From: an uncultured Verrucomicrobiae bacterium
Lineage (GTDB): Bacteria; Verrucomicrobiota; Verrucomicrobiia; JADLBR01; CALLMV01
Length of the DNA stretch: 64,000 nucleotides
Direction of reading: 5' to 3'
NCBI GenBank assembly: GCA_938005615.1
Contig: CALLMV010000013.1
Location: 1-64,000 of the forward strand
Shown: in pieces, positions 8,401 to 17,152 of the stretch
Position numbering within the stretch: position 1 is the first letter of the stretch
Layout of the letters: each line of letters opens with the position of its first letter
Notes under the pieces: model-generated
Told to the model about the DNA's origin: nothing
Databases searched by the model: none
The model's input: only the letters and a program-made list of their open reading frames with translations
Made by a program: the position numbers and the translations under genes

Positions 8401-11057
8401 AAAGTTTCCCTGCTGAGCTCTTCGATTTTATATCTTCTGGTTTGGTTGTCGTATTTAAGTTGAATTCTGCTTTTCATGACGACGCTGGCGGTTTCCTTGC
8501 CTGAGGGGGTGACATTAGCGCCACGTGAGTAGACCACAAAGGAGGTTGAGTTGTGAGTCAAGGCGTTTGCTGTTCCTATTACGGGTCTTTCTTTTTCTCT
8601 GTGTAAGATAGTGGGGCCGAGGATGGCATTTGAATCAAAAAATTCATAAAATTGAGAATAATTTACTAACTTTTTGTTAGTACTAGATAATTGATTCAGG
8701 AAGTAATCCACAGCAGCATCTAAGTTAGGCTGGGAACCCCAATTCTGGATGTTAGCTAATAGTGCCTTTATGGCTGCTCGATCTTTCGTATTGACGTTAA
8801 TGAGACTTTTGTAGGCTTGTGCGGAGGCAGTGCCCCAGGTGGGGTGAGTGATGCTTGCTGTGGGGGGAAAGATTCCCGCATCGAGATAGCCTAGCAAGCG
8901 CCAGTCAGCCGGGGCTTCGTTGAACATTCTTAGTGTTCGGAACGGTCTACCGGCAAAGAGCCAAGCGGTTTCTCCAGCACTTTTAAGATCGCTGCGCACA
9001 AAGAAGTGGTTTTTTGTTCCATTTGGCTGGCTCCACCAGCGCGAGTTGTTGGGGATCAGTTGGTCTCCATCCCAGGGGTTAGAGCCGTAGTAGTTTATAG
9101 TGGCATTTGGAGTGAGGGTTTCTGGCTCTGTCACATTGTGAATAGCCACGTTTTTGTGGAGGGCCCAGGCGTTTCTTTTAAAGTGAAGGCGGGGGTCTGT
9201 GACAAGGTGCAGGTGCTGGACTTCGTTGGGACGTTCGCCTATGGCATTCGGCCTTCCACCGGGGCGCATGATGATAGGTGCGCTAGAACTGGTGGAACGA
9301 TTAAATGTTGCTGGGGAATGAATGATGTCATATTCCCTAACTCTTTGGATGACGCCTTCGTAGTTTCGCCATTTACCTTTGTCTTCTTTGTAAGTGAGCG
9401 TGAGGTCTTTAATCTTGTGCCGGACGTTGTTAAAGGTCGTATCTTTGGGTTGTCTGTCGTTGGGTTCAAATCTTGTTCTTTCTAGATAGGCAGAGGAGTT
9501 GTTCCAAGGATGGGGCACTGTTTTGCCAGAATTTGGACTGATATTATTGGGGTAGGGAATGAACATTCCGAAGAACCCACCGAGGTCGTTGTTAGGCCTT
9601 GTGCCTAGGTAGTTGTAGATGTTAGTGCCTCTGTTACCATTTGTGACTGTGCCTGAGTGCTCGAATTCGAGGTTTGTAATTCTGTATGAATGAAAGAAAG
9701 AGGCATTAGTGCGGTCGCGTTCGATCCGCATGTCGCTGAAGTTGTTATTGAACAGGCTGGTGTCGTAAAACATCAGAGTCGGTTCTTCCCAGGGGTTGAT
9801 CACGCCGATGGAACAGATAAAGAGCGATGAGTTAAGAAGACCATTAATGGCAGGGTTGCTTGCGTTAGAGTAGTTCAGGATAATGCCTGTGCCGAGGTAG
9901 TTGATGTAAGGGTGACCGATGGTTTTACCATTGGCACTGAGGCGACCTTCTGTGCCAAAGAATTCGGGTTCGAGGTCATTGATGTTACTGACTGTGGGGA
10001 TCATGTCTTCGTCTAGGAAATCGACGAGGTTGGCAGCGATGATGAGAGCTTCTTGCTTGGTGTAGCCTAAGCCAGTGACAAGGAAGGTCAGGTCTCCGCC
10101 TCCCCAATTGGCGCTGTTGTCGGCGCGAGGATCGTTTGGATCTACAAGACCGTAAACGACTTTGGCGCGCAGGTTATAGAAAGGGGGTGCGGAGTTTTGG
10201 GAGGGGTCTAGTTCGTCCACGTAATCTTTAAGTTTCTTGAGGTTGAGTCGAGGCCGTCCGTTGGGAGCCAGGGGTGTCGAGGTGGGTGTCATGGAGTAGA
10301 GGTGATCGCCGGCTTTGTTGTCGCCTGCGAATTGGCCTGTTGTGGTGGCTGGGGGTGCAGGACGAATCAGGTTGAGTGTGCTGGTGGAAAGTGCGTTACT
10401 CCTATCAAAGATCGGTAGGACGACTTGGTCGTGTGTGAGCAGGGGGATTTGTCTGATATCATCCGCAGTTTCTGTTCTACTTTGCAGACCGTGTTGAAGG
10501 GCATCAAGCCGGGAGCTTGCGTCCAGTATCCAAAAGGAGTGGTGGGATTTTTGGGCGGGATCTAGTTCATTGACTAGCTGTATGATTCCTGCTTTGCGGT
10601 TGAAGTCACGATTGTCTAGAGGAATGAGTGCGGTGCCATGCGGGCTGGTAACCGGAGTTCTGAGTTCTGTCGTTTTTGTGATTTGGGGTAAGTTGGGTGA
10701 GTTGGCGTTGAGGGCCTCAAGTTCGAGAAAGGAAAAGTGGTTATCGACGTCGTTCTTATTGTAGCCTTGAGTAGCAAAGCTGGGGGAAACGACTTCAGCG
10801 AGAGCAAAGTGTCCCGGTACGGACAGGCTGTTGAAGAGCTCAAGCAGTTTGAGTTTGGCGGCTTCTACGCCATCGTTGGCAGCATTTCTTGCTTGAATGT
10901 GGTTAGAGATGTTGTGAGCAGAAGCACGGTCGAGCCTACTGGTAAGCAGCGCAGCGGAGGTCAGGATGGCGAGTGCGACAAGTATGATAAGTGCCGTGGG
11001 GATGGCGAAGGCTTTGCGCTTTTTCTGCTGTCGGATTGAGATGAGCTTTTTGTGCAT
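8397..11057 (-). CDS. Verru_Chthon cassette protein A (large pilin-like protein)
   Basis: This 886-residue protein has a short basic leader followed by an uninterrupted hydrophobic helix (FAIPTALIILVALAILTSAALL). The rest is a long extracytoplasmic region that begins AHNISNHIQARNAANDGVEAAK. This layout resembles PilX/GspK-type minor pilins and is the hallmark of the cassette A family. The body is rich in Asn/Thr/Pro and lacks a recognisable catalytic motif. It is the fourth gene of the operon, 12 bp after protein C, and overlaps the next gene. In known genomes the A-D cassette occurs in many copies in a few verrucomicrobia; its function is undefined, with secretion or surface assembly as the usual inference. 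Confidence 0.85.
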   Translation of the reverse strand: MHKKLISIRQQKKRKAFAIPTALIILVALAILTSAALLTSRLDRASAHNISNHIQARNAANDGVEAAKLKLLELFNSLSVPGHFALAEVVSPSFATQGYNKNDVDNHFSFLELEALNANSPNLPQITKTTELRTPVTSPHGTALIPLDNRDFNRKAGIIQLVNELDPAQKSHHSFWILDASSRLDALQHGLQSRTETADDIRQIPLLTHDQVVLPIFDRSNALSTSTLNLIRPAPPATTTGQFAGDNKAGDHLYSMTPTSTPLAPNGRPRLNLKKLKDYVDELDPSQNSAPPFYNLRAKVVYGLVDPNDPRADNSANWGGGDLTFLVTGLGYTKQEALIIAANLVDFLDEDMIPTVSNINDLEPEFFGTEGRLSANGKTIGHPYINYLGTGIILNYSNASNPAINGLLNSSLFICSIGVINPWEEPTLMFYDTSLFNNNFSDMRIERDRTNASFFHSYRITNLEFEHSGTVTNGNRGTNIYNYLGTRPNNDLGGFFGMFIPYPNNISPNSGKTVPHPWNNSSAYLERTRFEPNDRQPKDTTFNNVRHKIKDLTLTYKEDKGKWRNYEGVIQRVREYDIIHSPATFNRSTSSSAPIIMRPGGRPNAIGERPNEVQHLHLVTDPRLHFKRNAWALHKNVAIHNVTEPETLTPNATINYYGSNPWDGDQLIPNNSRWWSQPNGTKNHFFVRSDLKSAGETAWLFAGRPFRTLRMFNEAPADWRLLGYLDAGIFPPTASITHPTWGTASAQAYKSLINVNTKDRAAIKALLANIQNWGSQPNLDAAVDYFLNQLSSTNKKLVNYSQFYEFFDSNAILGPTILHREKERPVIGTANALTHNSTSFVVYSRGANVTPSGKETASVVMKSRIQLKYDNQTRRYKIEELSRETL

Positions 11058-11069
11058 GGGGCTACTTCT

Positions 11070-11951
11070 TTATGGTTTGACGACAGATCCGGTGAAAATC
11101 CTGGTGCGATATTCTCGCATCTTGGGGAGCAGGACATACTGAAAGTTTGGCGATGCTGTGTTAAAATAGTCAGCTTTAGGTATTGATCGGGAGATGATTC
11201 TTTCTACATCCGAACCACCTATCGTTTTGAATGACACATCTATGTAGAGGGGCTTGGAGTCCGGGTTGCTGAGCGTCAGATTGGTATTCCCGCTTTGCCT
11301 GACACCTCCGGCACCGTCGTTGTAAGTTACATTGAACTTCAGATCCCAAAGACAGGGCACAAAAATGGAGTCTGTTTGTGGAGGGCCCTGTTTGATTCCA
11401 GCTGGAGTAGTAAAGATCGCTGGTGTGGAGCCGATGATGTGAAAGGCGGGGAGCGGAGTATTGGGAGGAGGAGGAACGACTGGCGCTGCGGGCATTCTGG
11501 TGTAGAAGCTTGCCGAGTCTAAAAAGGTCCGGCGAAGTGTGAAAACACCGTTCGAAAACTCGCAGTAATAGCCGACGCCGCAAACATCGCCGTTGCCAGC
11601 AGTGCCCATGCGATATGTAGTGGCGAAATAGATTTCTTGGTTGGGGGAGCCAGGGTCGCGGAAGTTTTGTCGAACGAGATAAGTGGCCCCCGGCCGGAGT
11701 GTGTGGAGGTTGGAGAGTTCGCGTGTAATTCTGTGGAGTGCGGCACGGGCGTCGCGCACTGCAGCGTAGCGGTTATCTGCAGAGCGAAGTAGTTGGGTGG
11801 AGTTGGCAAAGATTTGTGAGAGGAACAATGCCATGATGATGAAGATGGACGCTCCCACGAGCAGCTCCACCAAGGTGAAAGCATTCTGTTTCGGCAGGGG
11901 AAACGAGTTTACCCCACTTTGAGTGTGTGGGCTGTTTCTGAGCGGCGTCAT
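11070..11951 (-). CDS. Verru_Chthon cassette protein C (pseudopilin-like)
   Basis: This 293-residue protein has a type IV prepilin N-terminus. A leader ending QNA precedes FTLVELLVGASIFIIMALFLS, with the conserved Glu at mature position 5. Processing by a PilD-type peptidase is expected, though none is in the window. The following amphipathic helix (LLRSADNRYAAVRDARAALHRITRELSN) resembles GspJ-type minor pseudopilins. The globular part is beta-rich with Gly/Pro-rich loops. The start overlaps the end of protein B by 4 bp, indicating coupled translation. Confidence 0.87.
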   Translation of the reverse strand: MTPLRNSPHTQSGVNSFPLPKQNAFTLVELLVGASIFIIMALFLSQIFANSTQLLRSADNRYAAVRDARAALHRITRELSNLHTLRPGATYLVRQNFRDPGSPNQEIYFATTYRMGTAGNGDVCGVGYYCEFSNGVFTLRRTFLDSASFYTRMPAAPVVPPPPNTPLPAFHIIGSTPAIFTTPAGIKQGPPQTDSIFVPCLWDLKFNVTYNDGAGGVRQSGNTNLTLSNPDSKPLYIDVSFKTIGGSDVERIISRSIPKADYFNTASPNFQYVLLPKMREYRTRIFTGSVVKP

Positions 11952-12466
11952 GATTTGGTAATCGCCTTGGCGATAAGCCCTGTGAATGAGGCTTTATTGA
12001 GGTTAGGTGTACTGTCTGGCAGAACAGCCGCTGGAGGCGTCCAGTAGATGATCATGGAAAGCTGGTTTACTAATGTGGGTGAGGCCGGCGGCTTGGGATA
12101 GGCAGGTGGAGAAGGGTTAAATTTAAGTCTAATGAGAAAAGTCGTCTTGCCGGGTATGGGAGTTAACGAAATGTTCAGCTCATTATCAGCGTAGAGGAGT
12201 TTTTCGTCGCTTTCGGTGTTGAGGTTAATCTTCATGCCGTAGAGGTCGGCGTCGTCAAAATAATCAGCACGCAAACTGGCAAAAATGCTTTGTGCAAGAA
12301 GGCCCGCTTTTGTTTCGTTGTCGGTGTCGAGCAGAGAACGTTGTATGATCGGAAACACTCCCAAAATAGAAACCAGGATGATGGTAGACAAGCCGAGCGC
12401 GATCATGATTTCAACAAGGTTGAATGCTTTCTGACCGGTGCTGAGTATTTGTTTGGTTTGCTTCAT
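11948..12466 (-). CDS. Verru_Chthon cassette protein B (pseudopilin-like)
   Basis: This 172-residue protein has a prepilin-type leader and helix (FNLVEIMIALGLSTIILVSILG), again with Glu5 of the mature form. It resembles GspI/PilV-like minor pilins in size. The helix continues into ETKAGLLAQSIFASLRADYF, followed by a small beta domain. It lies 16 bp downstream of cassette protein D and overlaps protein C by 4 bp. Family assignment rests on size, order and the pilin helix. Confidence 0.87.
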   Translation of the reverse strand: MKQTKQILSTGQKAFNLVEIMIALGLSTIILVSILGVFPIIQRSLLDTDNETKAGLLAQSIFASLRADYFDDADLYGMKINLNTESDEKLLYADNELNISLTPIPGKTTFLIRLKFNPSPPAYPKPPASPTLVNQLSMIIYWTPPAAVLPDSTPNLNKASFTGLIAKAITKS

Positions 12467-12482
12467 CAGGACAATGTGCGCT

Positions 12483-13121
12483 TCAGTTGGGTCTGTCGAT
12501 CACATCAAATGTGCTCTTGGTGAGATACACGACTGTACCGGTATAGGGGTTGATTCGCAGTGTCTCGGATGGAGGTGATGAGACACTGGAATTCAGCCGT
12601 TCGCGGATGGTGATGTCGGTCTCTGCATTGGGGCTGCGAAGACCTCCCATTTCGTCAAATTCAATGTAGTGAACAGCCGTGCTGGTATTTGGTCGTTTGG
12701 GCAGGTTGTTATGGGTGTCTGTGGGAAGTAGTAGTAGGGCATCACTACTAAAAATGATACCACCGGGAAATCTGCTCCAGGCTGTGAGGGGTTTCCATGT
12801 GTTGTCTTGGGGGTCACGAGCAATGATCGCGAAGATGCCTTGGTGAAAGTTGCTTGGATTAGTCTCGAATTCGCCAGTCAAATTCTCGTGGGCAAAGACG
12901 ATTCGTACGTTCCCGTCATTGGTGATAGCATGTGTTTGTGCTAGGCGAATTGCACTAATCAGGTTTGAGACTGCACCCTTGCGACCCTGAGCTTGAGAAA
13001 GGTTTTTGACTCCGTTGACTCCAGCCACCAAGAGGAGCATAGCTAAAGAGATAACTACAAGCATCTCCACCAGAGTAAATGCATTGAGCCTAGCAGAAAG
13101 CTGATTGGAGGAAGCGTTCAT
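12483..13121 (-). CDS. Verru_Chthon cassette protein D (GspH/pilin-like)
   Basis: This is the first gene of the cassette. The ORF opens at 13196, but the likely start is ATG 13121 (MNASSNQLSARLNAFTLVEM) or ATG 13142; the longer N-terminus is not pilin-like. The mature helix is FTLVEMLVVISLAMLLLVAG, with Glu5. Downstream, AVSNLISAIRLAQTHAITN resembles the GspH pattern in which the pilin helix precedes a beta sandwich. No good Shine-Dalgarno sequence is visible before either ATG. The upstream 40 bp, shared with the divergent glycosyltransferase, is very AT-rich and should hold both promoters. Confidence 0.87.
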   Translation of the reverse strand: MNASSNQLSARLNAFTLVEMLVVISLAMLLLVAGVNGVKNLSQAQGRKGAVSNLISAIRLAQTHAITNDGNVRIVFAHENLTGEFETNPSNFHQGIFAIIARDPQDNTWKPLTAWSRFPGGIIFSSDALLLLPTDTHNNLPKRPNTSTAVHYIEFDEMGGLRSPNAETDITIRERLNSSVSSPPSETLRINPYTGTVVYLTKSTFDVIDRPN

Positions 13122-13213
13122 TTGTTTGCGTTGTAATGACATAATACTGTTACAAAATGGTGACAAATTAGAATAAAAAATAAAAAAATTTGGCATTTTA
13201 GTTTTCGAAACGC

Positions 13214-13241
13214 TGGAAGGAGCGTGACTATGTTTTTATGA
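13214..13241 (+). promoter_or_regulatory. Strong RBS with three-codon mini-ORF coupled to the GT4 gene
   Basis: The best ribosome site upstream of the glycosyltransferase, AAGGAG (13217-13222), is 15 nt from its ATG, which is too far. It is ideally placed for an ATG at 13230 that encodes only Met-Phe-Leu and stops at TGA 13239-13241. That stop overlaps the glycosyltransferase ATG as ATGA. This looks like initiation by termination-reinitiation coupling. Confidence 0.4.
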
Positions 13242-14371
13242 GAATTGCTTTATTTACGACGAGTTTTGCCCCGACAGTAGGAGGTGCGGAAAAGCAGGCA
13301 AATTTACTCGCGGACGGTCTCAGCCGCCGGGGCCATCAGGTCGTCTTGTTTGCTCCACAGGCCCGGGAAGGATGGACCGAACCTAAGAGGAGATACGAGG
13401 TTGTGAGGTATGTAAGACTTCGGTCGAAGACGTGGCTGACACGAGGCTGGGTGAGCAGGCTACTGGGAAGCTTGCACGCTGCCAAGCGATTTGACGTGGT
13501 ACACGCCCATGGAGTTTATCCGGCAGCTTGGCTTGTGGCTCGGTGGTGCGAGAAAAGCGGTGTGCCGCTTGTAGTGCGTGCCTATGGCGGGGATATTTTG
13601 CCTGGTGAAGAAACTCAACAGCATTGGCTTCGCAGGCTTCGTACGCGCAAAGCTCTTCAGCAGGCCATCGTGTTACTTGCTCAAAACTCGGAGTTAGGAA
13701 GTCTTTTAGCAGAAGCTTCTGGCGCGTCAGATCGGGTAATACCTCTGCGAAATGGTGTGGAGGTGGACTTATTTGCTCAAGATTGCAAACAAGTCACAGA
13801 AATGCGTTCGCGGTTTGGTATCTATGCACTTACTTTAAGCACATTTTATAAGAAGAAGGGGTTGGATGTACTCCTAGAAGCCTGGGCCATTGTGATTAGT
13901 CATGATTTCGCAAAAGGTTGCAAACTGGTCATATGCGGACATGGACCTTTAGAGGGGCAGCTCAAAATGCAAGCAACCCGACTGGGTGTGAACGACTCAG
14001 TGATCTTTCTCTCCGGTGTAAACGGCGAGGAGAAGGTGGCGTTACTGCAAGCTGCTCGCTGTTATGTAAGTAGCGCGCGTAGAGAGCCTTTTTCCAACGC
14101 GATGTTGGAGGCGCTCGCGGCCGGTTGCTGGCTAGTAGCGACCCGCACAGGGGGTAATATCGAGATCGTTCAGCAGAGCGGGCGCGGTGAGCTGGTACCA
14201 GTGGAAGATGCAGCTTCACTGGCTAAGGCTCTGTGCCAGTCACTGCAGGAAGATCGCTGTTTGCACGATAGGAGCTCACGCATGTCTGCGGCGACACCTT
14301 TCAGCCTTGAGTTGATGTTGGATAACTACGAGCAGGAGGTGCTTGAGAGATGTGCAGTTGTGGGTAAATAA
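13238..14371 (+). CDS. Glycosyltransferase family 4 protein
   Basis: This 377-residue protein has a GT-B fold with retaining GT4 features. The N-terminal Rossmann domain opens MRIALFTTSFAPTVGGAEKQ, whose GG is the acceptor-side glycine loop, and includes FDVVHAHGVYPAAWL. The C-terminal nucleotide-sugar domain has LSTFYKKKGLDVLLEAW, KLVICGHGPLEGQL and the EX7E-type motif REPFSNAMLEALAAG. No membrane segment is seen, so it is likely cytosolic or peripheral. It is followed by a GT2 and a GT39-like gene, which suggests a small surface-glycan or lipid-glycosylation cluster. Donor and acceptor are unknown. Confidence 0.9.
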   Translation: MRIALFTTSFAPTVGGAEKQANLLADGLSRRGHQVVLFAPQAREGWTEPKRRYEVVRYVRLRSKTWLTRGWVSRLLGSLHAAKRFDVVHAHGVYPAAWLVARWCEKSGVPLVVRAYGGDILPGEETQQHWLRRLRTRKALQQAIVLLAQNSELGSLLAEASGASDRVIPLRNGVEVDLFAQDCKQVTEMRSRFGIYALTLSTFYKKKGLDVLLEAWAIVISHDFAKGCKLVICGHGPLEGQLKMQATRLGVNDSVIFLSGVNGEEKVALLQAARCYVSSARREPFSNAMLEALAAGCWLVATRTGGNIEIVQQSGRGELVPVEDAASLAKALCQSLQEDRCLHDRSSRMSAATPFSLELMLDNYEQEVLERCAVVGK

Positions 14372-14435
14372 ACTTTAGATAGGTTGTTCTTTTCCTCGTT
14401 GCGATGTTTTATAAACATTAGTTACACTACATATT

Positions 14436-15413
14436 GTGGAGGCATATCGTCCCAAGCTCTCACTGGTTATTCCTCTTTATAACGAACAGGGAAACATTAA
14501 AAAACTGCTCGAGGAAATAGAAACGGCTATGCGGGATTACCCCAACGATTGGGAGGTGGTTATCGTTGATGATGGTTCGACTGACGGAAGCAACACTGAA
14601 TTAAACCAGTCTGCTATTGGGAGACAGTGGCTGCGTGTGATCCGGTTGAGCAAGAACTTTGGACAAAGCGCTGCTATTTCCGCGGGTGTGGATCATGCCA
14701 CAGGCGAGGTAATTATCACACTGGATGCAGACCTGCAAAACGACCCTGCGGACATTCCTACTTTGCTTGACGAGATGGGCAAAGGCTATGACGTCGTATC
14801 TGGCTGGCGTTACAAGCGTAAGGATAATTTTTTGTTGCGTTCACTACCCTCAATAATGGCGAATTATATCATTTCGTTGGTCACAGGAGTTCATCTCCAT
14901 GATTATGGTTGCACGCTGAAGGCATATCGCCAAGAGGTAATCAAAGATATCAGAATTTACGGCAAGTTACATCGATTTCTTCCAGCGCTCTGCTCCTGGC
15001 GTGGTGCAAGTGTGGGTGAGGTACGTGTGAACCACCGCCCGCGCACAGTTGGCCATTCTAAATACGGGTTGAACAAGACATTTGGCGTGATCTTGGATCT
15101 CATTACTGTCAAGTTTTTACTGGACTACTCGCAGGCGCCGATGCGTTTTTTTGGCAGTTTGGGAGCTTTGATGGGGATAGCAGGGGCTGGTGCCATGGTG
15201 CATTTGCTCTGGGTAAAGTATGGACTTGGAGAAGCAATTGGAGATCGTCCGCTGTTGATTATCGCTGTGTTATTGATTATTGTTGGGATTCAATTACTGG
15301 TATTAGGCTTACTAACAGAGCTATGCGTCAGGATTTACTACGAGGCGCAGGGCAAATCATCTTACAGAATTACTAAAGTTATCAATAACGTTTCAGAACT
15401 CCGCGAAGGATGA
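14436..15413 (+). CDS. Polyprenyl-phosphate glycosyltransferase (GT2, DPM/ArnC-like)
   Basis: This 325-residue protein has an N-terminal GT2 domain with SLVIPLYNEQGNIKKLLEEI, VVIVDDGSTDGS, the LDADLQNDPADIP metal-binding region and RVNHRPRTVGHSKYG. Two C-terminal membrane helices follow (about residues 235-260 and 270-300). This matches dolichol/undecaprenyl-phosphate sugar transferases such as ArnC or GtrB, which load a sugar on a lipid carrier for a GT39/PMT-type enzyme. The next gene, overlapping by 4 bp, is such a membrane protein. The start is GTG 14436. Confidence 0.9.
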   Translation: MEAYRPKLSLVIPLYNEQGNIKKLLEEIETAMRDYPNDWEVVIVDDGSTDGSNTELNQSAIGRQWLRVIRLSKNFGQSAAISAGVDHATGEVIITLDADLQNDPADIPTLLDEMGKGYDVVSGWRYKRKDNFLLRSLPSIMANYIISLVTGVHLHDYGCTLKAYRQEVIKDIRIYGKLHRFLPALCSWRGASVGEVRVNHRPRTVGHSKYGLNKTFGVILDLITVKFLLDYSQAPMRFFGSLGALMGIAGAGAMVHLLWVKYGLGEAIGDRPLLIIAVLLIIVGIQLLVLGLLTELCVRIYYEAQGKSSYRITKVINNVSELREG

Positions 15414-17152
15414 ATTTATTTCGGAAGGCAGGTTCAATCTCGGATCTTTTCGGGGGCTGGCGTACTTTTAAGGGTGTCTGGTACTGGCTTTTGCCAGCAC
15501 TTCTAGTAGGGGTTATCCTCCGGGCTCTTCTGATGCTTGAAAGCCCTTATGCTTTTGTCCATGTGGATACTGTTGATTTGTTGACGACTGCGGAAAGAGT
15601 ATTTGAGGGACGCCCGCCAACTATTCACGGAAAGAAAACTTTTTTAGTCCCTTTGATTTACACTTTGATTGCCCTTCTACCCATGAGTGCGCTACCGGTG
15701 ATAGCCGGTCTTCAGCACTTTCTGGGTCTCTTGTCAGTCTGTGCGGTAGGGCTGTGCGCACGCATACTTTTCGTCAGATGGCGTTTATGGTGTTTGGCAC
15801 TGAGCCTTGTGATGGCAGTGCATCCAGCTTTTCTTTGGTACGAACATTGCGCGATGCCGGAGTCTTGGGCGGTCTTGGGCATCTGCCTGAGTGCTTTCGG
15901 TATATGCTGGTATGTTCGCGAGCCGAAAAGGTTGAGTTTGTTAGCAGCAGCAGGCGGTTTAGTGCTGTTTGCCGCTTCCCGCCCTGAAGGCCAACTGCTT
16001 TGGCCTGCACTGGTGGCTGCCGTGTTTTACGTCAACAGAACGCATCAACGGAAATGGAGGAAGGTACTGATCTCTATCGCTGTGGGGTTCGTGGTAATGA
16101 TGCTCACGCGCACAAGGCAGTCAGGAATGTTGCTTTTGAGTTCGTTGATCGTTCATGCGCCGGATGAATTTTGGAGTAAACCTGAGGTTTCAACCTCCTT
16201 GATTCCAATCAGAAATATTGCTCGTGATGGTGCAGAATTCCTTCCAGGCGATCGCCTTGTGAGGATTCGAAGGGATTTAAGAAATGCGCTCATTTCTCAT
16301 TACATCGAGCAAGGCATGCAAACTAGGCAAGCCCAACGGAAGGCAGAGTCGTTGGCGTTTAACTTGGCTCTTGAGATTGCTCTTCGTAATCCACACAAGC
16401 TTCCAGGTTGGGCGATATTTCGTGTGTGGGCCACTGCAAACGAAAACATGGAAGGACCATTCTCCGGTGAACGAGCGCTGAATAATCAATTGCGAGCCAT
16501 TCGTTCCTGGGAATCTCGTTGTAATAATCTGCCCTTGCTGACAGGATTGCTATTCGGCGAAGAATTAAAAGAAAGTGAAAGTCTGGAAAATCTGTTGCGC
16601 AGTAAAATACATATGGAAGGCCCAGGCTTATTCCAGTCTTGGCAGCACAATTTTTACTCGAGCGGTAAATTTTTTCACTTCCCGGGAATCGTAGGCGAAA
16701 CGCAGGACCTGCCCCCTTTGCCGGTGATTTGGGCTGTTGCTGCCGCAGGTTTTATTGCAGGGCTTTTCAAGCCTCAAACGAGACCTTTCGTTCTTTGCTT
16801 TGGCTTGGGGTTGGTTGTTTTATTTTTCGCGACGTTTTTGGCAGCAAACGTACGTCCTCGTTTTCGATTGATTTTTGAGCCTATGTGGTGGCTGTTCGCG
16901 GCAGTTTTTTGTGGAGCTCTGTGGGAGTTTTTCCAGCGCCCGAGTCTTTTTCAGCGTTTACGGAAGTCTTCAGGAAAAACTTTAGCCAGGCTGAAGGGTT
17001 ACTTGATTCTAGGAATTTTTTCGCGTTCGCCAGGCTGCCAGACTCCTGGAATAGGACCGTATCCCACAAATCTGGAACCTCCAGTTCCTTCAGCACTTCG
17101 TCCGCTTGCTCTGCGAGGCAGTATAAAATCAAACACGCTGGAACCGTGCTGA
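15410..17152 (+). CDS. GT39/PMT-like membrane glycosyltransferase (putative)
   Basis: This 580-residue integral membrane protein has many predicted helices. An acidic residue in an early periplasmic loop (FVHVDTVDLL) follows the first helix, as in ArnT/PMT-type GT-C enzymes. The stretch LWYEHCAMPESWAVLG recalls their second luminal segment. It is coupled to the lipid-linked sugar synthase (overlap 15410-15413), supporting a role in periplasmic sugar transfer. The C-terminal residues after about 530 (SRSPGCQTPGIGPYPTN...) are not membrane-like and are encoded antisense to the end of the NlpC/P60 gene. They may be a readthrough extension after loss of an earlier stop. Confidence 0.75.
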   Translation: MNLFRKAGSISDLFGGWRTFKGVWYWLLPALLVGVILRALLMLESPYAFVHVDTVDLLTTAERVFEGRPPTIHGKKTFLVPLIYTLIALLPMSALPVIAGLQHFLGLLSVCAVGLCARILFVRWRLWCLALSLVMAVHPAFLWYEHCAMPESWAVLGICLSAFGICWYVREPKRLSLLAAAGGLVLFAASRPEGQLLWPALVAAVFYVNRTHQRKWRKVLISIAVGFVVMMLTRTRQSGMLLLSSLIVHAPDEFWSKPEVSTSLIPIRNIARDGAEFLPGDRLVRIRRDLRNALISHYIEQGMQTRQAQRKAESLAFNLALEIALRNPHKLPGWAIFRVWATANENMEGPFSGERALNNQLRAIRSWESRCNNLPLLTGLLFGEELKESESLENLLRSKIHMEGPGLFQSWQHNFYSSGKFFHFPGIVGETQDLPPLPVIWAVAAAGFIAGLFKPQTRPFVLCFGLGLVVLFFATFLAANVRPRFRLIFEPMWWLFAAVFCGALWEFFQRPSLFQRLRKSSGKTLARLKGYLILGIFSRSPGCQTPGIGPYPTNLEPPVPSALRPLALRGSIKSNTLEPC

